Positions 40,749-44,188 of a stretch of DNA of 44,188 nucleotides are shown one piece after another (positions within the stretch are counted from its first letter, which is position 1; every line of letters begins with the position of its first letter). The stretch spans positions 1 through 44,188 of IMG/VR virus record IMGVR_UViG_3300006119_000020; one strand, given 5' to 3'. Made by a program: the position numbers and the translations under genes. The notes below the pieces were generated by a model. That model was not told where the DNA came from and did not search any database. It saw only the letters and a program-made list of their open reading frames with translations. Origin of the DNA: a virus.

Positions 40749-40765
40749 ATTAAGAAACTCTGAAT
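40749..40765. promoter_or_regulatory. operator O4
   Basis: ATTAAG-AAACT-CTGAAT, same 17-bp design, upstream of the recombination operon. A degenerate sixth copy (CTTCAG-ACGTT-ATTAAC) lies at 40725-40741. Confidence 0.7.
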
Positions 40766-40771
40766 ATTTTA

Positions 40772-40799
40772 TTGCCTATTAAGAGCCTCTGAATATATT
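40772..40799 (+). promoter_or_regulatory. rightward early promoter (recombination operon)
   Basis: TTGCCT (40772-40777), a 16-base spacer, then TATATT (40794-40799). The spacer coincides with operator O5. An alternative promoter is TTGATA (40711-40716), 17 bases, TTATTA (40734-40739), overlapping the degenerate sixth site. Confidence 0.55.
40778..40794. promoter_or_regulatory. operator O5
   Basis: ATTAAG-AGCCT-CTGAAT, 29 bp from O4, exactly between the -35 and -10 of the rightward promoter. Confidence 0.7.
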
Positions 40800-40831
40800 G
40801 TTGTTCTTCCGATTTGAATGGAGGAACGAAA

Positions 40832-41053
40832 TTGAGGCTGATTAGCACCGCTCACTACATGCTTGAGGGCGATGTCAAAATGAACATCGTCGAATATAGC
40901 GACAACCCAGAAGTTGGCGCTGTGTTCATCAACGTCACCGATAACGGTGGCTACCCAAACATCATCTTCTCAACGACAGAAGTTAATCGGAACAAATGGG
41001 CTCGCGCCATTGCTGCGTTTAACGCAATCATGGGAGAGCTTAATGCTGACTAA
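40832..41053 (+). CDS. first small protein of the recombination operon
   Basis: 73 residues starting at TTG (40832), chosen because GGAGGA lies 6 bases upstream; an upstream TTG at 40814 has no site. The sequence RLISTAHYMLEGDVKMNIVE and IIFSTTEVNRNKWARAIAAF is a small alpha/beta fold without a recognised family. It overlaps the exonuclease gene start by 11 bases. A role as a host nuclease inhibitor (like Gam or Abc) fits the operon position but is not shown by sequence. Confidence 0.6.
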   Translation: MRLISTAHYMLEGDVKMNIVEYSDNPEVGAVFINVTDNGGYPNIIFSTTEVNRNKWARAIAAFNAIMGELNAD

Positions 41054-41345
41054 AGAGCAGATTGAGCGCCGCCGTCATTTCCTTGGCGGCTCTGACGCAA
41101 ACATCCTTGTTGGTGGTGATCCAGAAAAGATCCGCAACCTTTGGTTGTTTAAGCGCGGCCTTATCGACGCTGAAGACTTGTCAAACAATCTCATGGTGGC
41201 GCTTGGCTCATTCACTGAGCCCTTTAATGTCGCTTGGTTTGAGAAGCAAACAGGCAAAACCGTCACCAACCAAGGCGATGAAAGATCATCATTTGATGAG
41301 CCTTTTATGAGCTGCACATTAGACGGGATGGTTGACGATGAGTAA
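41043..41345 (+). CDS. YqaJ-type exonuclease, N-terminal half
   Basis: 100 residues, the first half of a YqaJ/lambda-Exo-like recombinase nuclease: RRRHFLGGSDANILVGGDPE, then LWLFKRGLIDAEDLSNNL, ALGSFTEPFNVAWFEKQTG with Glu59, and CTLDGMVDDE with Asp94. The frame stops right after the LDG motif. The catalytic Glu-x-Lys strand is in the next ORF (41338-41829), overlapping by 8 bases (ATGAGTAA). GGGAGAGCTTA precedes the ATG. The nuclease would resect ends for the ERF annealase. Confidence 0.8.
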   Translation: MLTKEQIERRRHFLGGSDANILVGGDPEKIRNLWLFKRGLIDAEDLSNNLMVALGSFTEPFNVAWFEKQTGKTVTNQGDERSSFDEPFMSCTLDGMVDDE

Positions 41346-41829
41346 GTGGGTCTTTGAAGCAAAGCATGTCAATGCTTTTGCCAAGCCAGAAGAAATACAA
41401 GAGCGTTATTACCCGCAGCTCCAACACAATATCTATGTGACTGGCGCTGACGGTGCATATCTCTCCGTCATTTACGGCAACCATAAATGGGAAGTTTATC
41501 AGATCCCACGCGATGATGGTTATATCACAGGGCTTATCGGCGTTGAGCGTCAGTTCTGGCGTTGCGTAGAAACAGGTGACGAGCCTGTGCCAGTTGAGCC
41601 ACCAAAGGCCAACGTCGAAGCTGTGCGCAAAGTTGATATGAGCGACAGCAATTCATGGGCTGAACACGCAAACGTATGGCTCGCCAATAAAGGCTACGCC
41701 AAAGCGTTTGAAACATCCGTCAAAGAGATCAAGGCGCTTATCGAGGAAGATGTTGCCGAGGCTTTTGGCCACGGCATTAAAGCATCACGTTCAAAGAGCG
41801 GCGCTATAACAATCAGAGAGTCAAAATGA
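41338..41829 (+). CDS. YqaJ-type exonuclease, C-terminal half
   Basis: 163 residues. It begins MSKWVFEAKHVNAFAK with the PD-(D/E)XK strand Glu7-x-Lys9, then YYPQLQHNIYVTGADGAYLS and YGNHKWEVYQI, IGVERQFWRCVETGDEPVP, as in the second half of YqaJ nucleases. The remaining 80 residues are a helical extension. Together with the upstream ORF it makes a complete YqaJ protein; alone it lacks the Asp of the active site. It may be made by re-initiation at ATGAGTAA, or the gene may be broken by a one-base change or error. Confidence 0.8.
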   Translation: MSKWVFEAKHVNAFAKPEEIQERYYPQLQHNIYVTGADGAYLSVIYGNHKWEVYQIPRDDGYITGLIGVERQFWRCVETGDEPVPVEPPKANVEAVRKVDMSDSNSWAEHANVWLANKGYAKAFETSVKEIKALIEEDVAEAFGHGIKASRSKSGAITIRESK

Positions 41830-42470
41830 CTGAGGCCATAAAAAATTTTTACACATGTAAGAGAGAAGTTTTGATGGTTTTAACCAACCTTCATACGGAT
41901 AAAAAAGGCGCTTATAAAAACGCCTATTCTTCTCTGGCAAACACGCTTGAAAGTATCATCAAACTCTACGCCGATCATCACTTGGTATTTTCACAATCAA
42001 CTTTTGTTGAGGGCGAACTTGTTCAATTAAAAACATCTCTGACATGCGACCTCACTGGCGAGAGTGAGGAATGTATCATGCCAGTAGCGCGGTTTCCTTT
42101 GCCTGACAGTCAGAAATTCGGCAGCGCATTATCATATGCGCGCCGCTTCTCGATGCAGACGCTTGGCCTTGTCGCGCCAGATGAAACGCTGGAGGACGAT
42201 GGCGAAGCAGTTAAGGGCATAGCTATTCCAGCGCCTAAGCCGCCAAAGCCTAAAGAGGAACCAAAGGCTGAGCCAGTAATTCCAATGACGGAGGAGGAAT
42301 CTTCCGAGGCTCGTAAAAAATATCTTGCACAACTGGCGCGCATAACAACGCGCGAACAGCTCAAGGTTTGGGCGAAAGACACAAAGCAAGAGCGTGATCG
42401 CATGGACGTTGCTGACCAAGCAGCGATCAGAACTGAGTTCAACAATATCGATACAGATTTGAAAGGATAA
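41826..42470 (+). CDS. erf: ERF-family single-strand annealing protein
   Basis: 214 residues. The ERF core is seen in KNAYSSLANTLESIIKLYAD and the signature KFGSALSYARRFSMQTLGLV with APDETLEDDG (about residues 98-125), matching the G-x-A-x-x-Y-A-R-R-Y motif and acidic DDG of P22 Erf relatives. The C-terminal 85 residues are a Pro/Lys linker and a helical tail. It overlaps the nuclease by ATGA. It would anneal the single strands made by the YqaJ nuclease, for genome circularisation or recombination-driven replication. Confidence 0.88.
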   Translation: MTEAIKNFYTCKREVLMVLTNLHTDKKGAYKNAYSSLANTLESIIKLYADHHLVFSQSTFVEGELVQLKTSLTCDLTGESEECIMPVARFPLPDSQKFGSALSYARRFSMQTLGLVAPDETLEDDGEAVKGIAIPAPKPPKPKEEPKAEPVIPMTEEESSEARKKYLAQLARITTREQLKVWAKDTKQERDRMDVADQAAIRTEFNNIDTDLKG

Positions 42471-42473
42471 GTC

Positions 42474-42725
42474 ATGGCTGAGTTTGATAAAAAAGGCACA
42501 GGCACATTAAGCGAAAACGAGCGCAAGACTGAGTCTTGGCACCCAGAGCAACGTGGATCTGGCGTTTGGTTTGATGGAACTGAGTTTTGGATCGACGCTA
42601 AAGAGCGCGAAGGTCGCAACGGCGGCAAGTTCTTATCATTAAAGTTCAAGCTGAAAGACGGCGAAACCAAAAAGGTGCAGGTTCAAGTCACGCCTGACAA
42701 CCTTGACGACGAAATTCCGTTTTAA
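42474..42725 (+). CDS. small protein with SSB-type acidic tip
   Basis: 83 residues. The last nine, DNLDDEIPF, match the conserved acidic tip of bacterial single-stranded DNA binding proteins (DDDIPF type), which recruits replication and repair enzymes. The body (SGVWFDGTEFWIDAKEREGR, then FLSLKFKLKDGETKKVQVQV) is a compact beta fold without the usual SSB motif, resembling small OB-like phage proteins. AAAGGATAAGTC precedes the ATG. It lies just after erf. It probably binds ssDNA or mimics the SSB tip to engage host proteins. Confidence 0.7.
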   Translation: MAEFDKKGTGTLSENERKTESWHPEQRGSGVWFDGTEFWIDAKEREGRNGGKFLSLKFKLKDGETKKVQVQVTPDNLDDEIPF

Positions 42726-42785
42726 ACAGAAACGGAAATTTCATTACGGTGACTAAAACAACTGCCAGAAAAAAGGATCATTAAA

Positions 42786-43574
42786 ATGGCTAAAGCAAAG
42801 CAAGTAGAAGTAGAAGTAACAGAGCTGCACACACGCAAACTTAATTGTTTGGTTGTTGGCGAGACGCCCTTAATCATGAACCGCTTTAGTGAAAAAGCGC
42901 GTCAAGAAATGCTTATGCCAGCGCCAAAAAAGAACCGCGCTGAAAAGGCTACGTCATTAAAGCACGACCCTATCGCTGAGTTTCGTAGCGGCATGTATAT
43001 GAGCCGTTCTGAAAACTATCCAACGGCTGTTCATTTGCCGACAAATTGTTTCCACAAAGCAATAGGTCAAGCGGCGGTTGATATGCCCGGAGCAACACGG
43101 GCTGCTATCATGCGCTTAACTGGCATTACATCGCACACAGTTCATTTCTATGGATTGCCATCGATGTTCTGCCGCATGGTTCGCAGTAGCGGGATGAACA
43201 GTGTTCCAGATATGCGCACCCGTCCGATCTTTAGAGAATGGGCCTGTGCATTGGAGATTCAGATTGTTTCTAACTTGGTCAAAGAGAGCCAAGTCTTGAA
43301 CCTTCTGGCTGCGGCTGGAACGATTGTCGGAATTGGCGATTGGCGCCCACAAAAGGGTGGCAGCTTTGGTCGTTTTCGTTTGGTTACTGCGGATGACGCT
43401 GATTGGTTGCGCATCACTCAGCATCAAGGTCGTGAAGCACAGATAGGCGCGATTGAAACTCCTGTTTCATTTGATGATGAGACGGATGAATTGATGTCGT
43501 GGTTCTTTGATGCAGCGGCAGAGCGTGAACTACGTCCAACACTTCCCGGCAGTTATGCAATTGCAGCGGAATAA
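42786..43574 (+). CDS. conserved-looking protein of unknown function, end of recombination operon
   Basis: 262 residues, no family that I can name. Striking stretches that look conserved are ETPLIMNRFSEKARQEM, AVHLPTNCFHKAIGQAAVDM, the block MRTRPIFREWACALEIQ and AAAGTIVGIGDWRPQKGGSF followed by GRFRLV. The alternating beta/helix pattern with two Gly-rich turns could be an enzyme or a nucleic-acid-binding ferredoxin-like fold. AAAAAAGGATCATTAAA precedes the ATG. It is the last gene before the terminator and the pentamer array, so a link to that array is worth testing. Confidence 0.65.
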   Translation: MAKAKQVEVEVTELHTRKLNCLVVGETPLIMNRFSEKARQEMLMPAPKKNRAEKATSLKHDPIAEFRSGMYMSRSENYPTAVHLPTNCFHKAIGQAAVDMPGATRAAIMRLTGITSHTVHFYGLPSMFCRMVRSSGMNSVPDMRTRPIFREWACALEIQIVSNLVKESQVLNLLAAAGTIVGIGDWRPQKGGSFGRFRLVTADDADWLRITQHQGREAQIGAIETPVSFDDETDELMSWFFDAAAERELRPTLPGSYAIAAE

Positions 43575-43583
43575 TTGAGATGG

Positions 43584-43611
43584 GCTGCGCCGGGAAACTG
43601 GCGCAGCTTTT
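43584..43611 (+). terminator. rho-independent terminator of the recombination operon
   Basis: GCTGCGCC (43584-43591) and GGCGCAGC (43600-43607) form a perfect 8-bp GC-rich stem with an 8-base loop, followed by TTTT. It lies 10 bases after the last stop codon and ends 4 bases before the pentamer array. Confidence 0.9.
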
Positions 43612-43614
43612 ATG

Positions 43615-44188
43615 CGCGGCAGGTGAGGTGAGGTTGGGACAGGACCGGAGACGCAAGGCAGGAAGGGCTACTTCTGGAAACATTAGGCTAGGCAAGGCTG
43701 GATAGGAAAGGTCTGGTTTGGCGCGTAGAGGCGCGGCGCGGAGAGGCAGGAGTGGGGTGGCTAGGTGTGGCGCGGAGCGCAGAGGCGGGTTGCGGCAAGG
43801 CAGGAAAGGTGGGGCGAGGAATGTTCCGGCGAGCAACGGATTGGCGCGGCAGGAAAGGTGGGGCGAGGACAAGCTTGGAAAGGTGCGGCTGGGTTTGGCG
43901 AGGCAGGAATGGAAGGGCGAGGTTTGGTGCAAAAAGGTAATGCGGGGCGCGGCAGGAATGGTGAGGCGAGGAATGGCAGGGAAAGGCTCGGCGCGGCAGG
44001 AGGGGTGAGGCGAGGAATTACGGGGAGTGGAAATGCCAGGCGAGGCAGGAATGGAAAGGTATTGCGGGGTGAGGACGGGAACGTTCTGGCGTGGCCCGGA
44101 GAGGCAAGGCAGGAAAGGCATGGCGGGGTATGGTCGGGAACGACATGGCATGTTCTGGCGAGGCGAGGCAGGAGCGGTGTGGATGGGT
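43615..44188. repeat. NNNGG pentamer array with CAGG punctuation
   Basis: From the first cgcgg (43615) to the window end the plus strand can be read as consecutive 5-base words, 87 of 104 ending in GG. Frame is shifted by a 4-base word CAGG (once CTGG) at 43620, 43659, 43698, 43747, 43801, 43850, 43904, 43953, 43997, 44046, 44110 and 44169. Spacings are 39, 39, 49, 54, 49, 54, 49, 44, 49, 64, 59, all equal to 4 modulo 5. In units five to nine the order after CAGG is similar (aaagg/aatgg, tgggg/tgagg, then cgagg), and most units end cgcgg, cgagg or caagg. No gene fits; a long minus-strand open frame here is a by-product. It continues beyond the window. Confidence 0.92.

Noticed and set aside
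43718-44008. Plus-strand frames in the array (Gly/Arg-rich)
   Set aside because: They arise from GG every five bases, shift register with each CAGG, and follow a terminator without a promoter.
43414-44151. Minus-strand open frame of 245 codons across the array
   Set aside because: It runs antisense through the end of a good gene and the terminator. Its Pro/Ser/Arg/Leu composition is what CCNNN words give in any frame, and it has no ribosome site. It is a by-product of the array.
43615-44188. CRISPR array
   Set aside because: There are no identical repeats of 24-40 bp with unique spacers; only a 4-base anchor and a GG rhythm recur.

Overview
This 44.2 kb window is almost entirely one temperate tailed bacteriophage (or prophage) of a Gram-negative bacterium. 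The virion genes follow a short-tailed T7-type plan: large terminase, head-to-tail portal, scaffold, HK97-type capsid, two tail-tube proteins, three internal ejection proteins and a T7-like fibre N-terminus. There is no phage RNA polymerase or DNA polymerase. Instead there is a repressor/Cro-type switch, host-dependent replication genes, and a 45-bp copy of the 3' half of a tRNA-Gly(CCC) gene at the left edge that looks like an attachment core. No integrase gene is visible. The host is probably a proteobacterium, possibly alphaproteobacterial; this is inferred from phage style and the tRNA, not proven.

Layout. (1) 28-136: inverted repeat and tRNA-Gly fragment (att). (2) 157-2841, minus: a membrane protein, two exported proteins and a GH19-like endolysin (lysis region). 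(3) 2843-6695, minus: two tail-collar proteins, a related small fibre protein and a collagen-like tail fibre. (4) 6758-19484, minus: ejection proteins, one with M15 peptidase plus transglycosylase domains, then tail nozzle and tail-tube adaptor. (5) 19548-26587, minus: capsid, cement-like protein, scaffold, portal, large terminase and small coupled ORFs. (6) 26584-32301, minus: a second repeat-rich fibre, small paralogous proteins and a probable small terminase. Late genes are all transcribed right to left with many ATGA or one-base overlaps. (7) 32504-35901, plus: an isolated cassette with a zinc-ribbon-like protein, an M20/M28-type peptidase, an HTH protein and exported peptides; four recurrent hairpins with the loop core CTACCAG sit before or after its genes. 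(8) 36023-40000, minus: replication operon (Cro-like protein, RusA, DnaA domain IV protein, initiator-like protein carrying an iteron cluster, helicase-loader-like protein, HTH protein). (9) 40010-40800: immunity region with five 17-bp operators of consensus RTTAAG-N5-CTKAAY. (10) 40832-43574, plus: recombination operon (split YqaJ exonuclease, ERF annealase, small protein with an SSB-type acidic tip, conserved unknown), closed by a rho-independent terminator.

(11) 43615-44188: the most unusual element. Immediately after the terminator lies a non-coding G-rich array built of pentamers NNNGG (87 of 104 pentamers end in GG). It is punctuated by a 4-base CAGG (once CTGG), so that all 11 intervals between the 12 anchors equal 4 modulo 5 (39, 39, 49, 54, 49, 54, 49, 44, 49, 64, 59). 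It runs off the end of the window. I do not recognise it as a named element; a recombination, DNA-protection or G-quadruplex role is inference.

How it fits together: the repressor (40149-40472) would bind one operator group to control the Cro-like/replication promoter and its own promoter, and the second group to control the recombination operon, in a lambda-like arrangement. Replication would start inside the initiator gene, where ten CGTCACG heptamers flank an AT-rich stretch. Late minus-strand genes then build a podovirus particle that ejects wall-degrading internal proteins.
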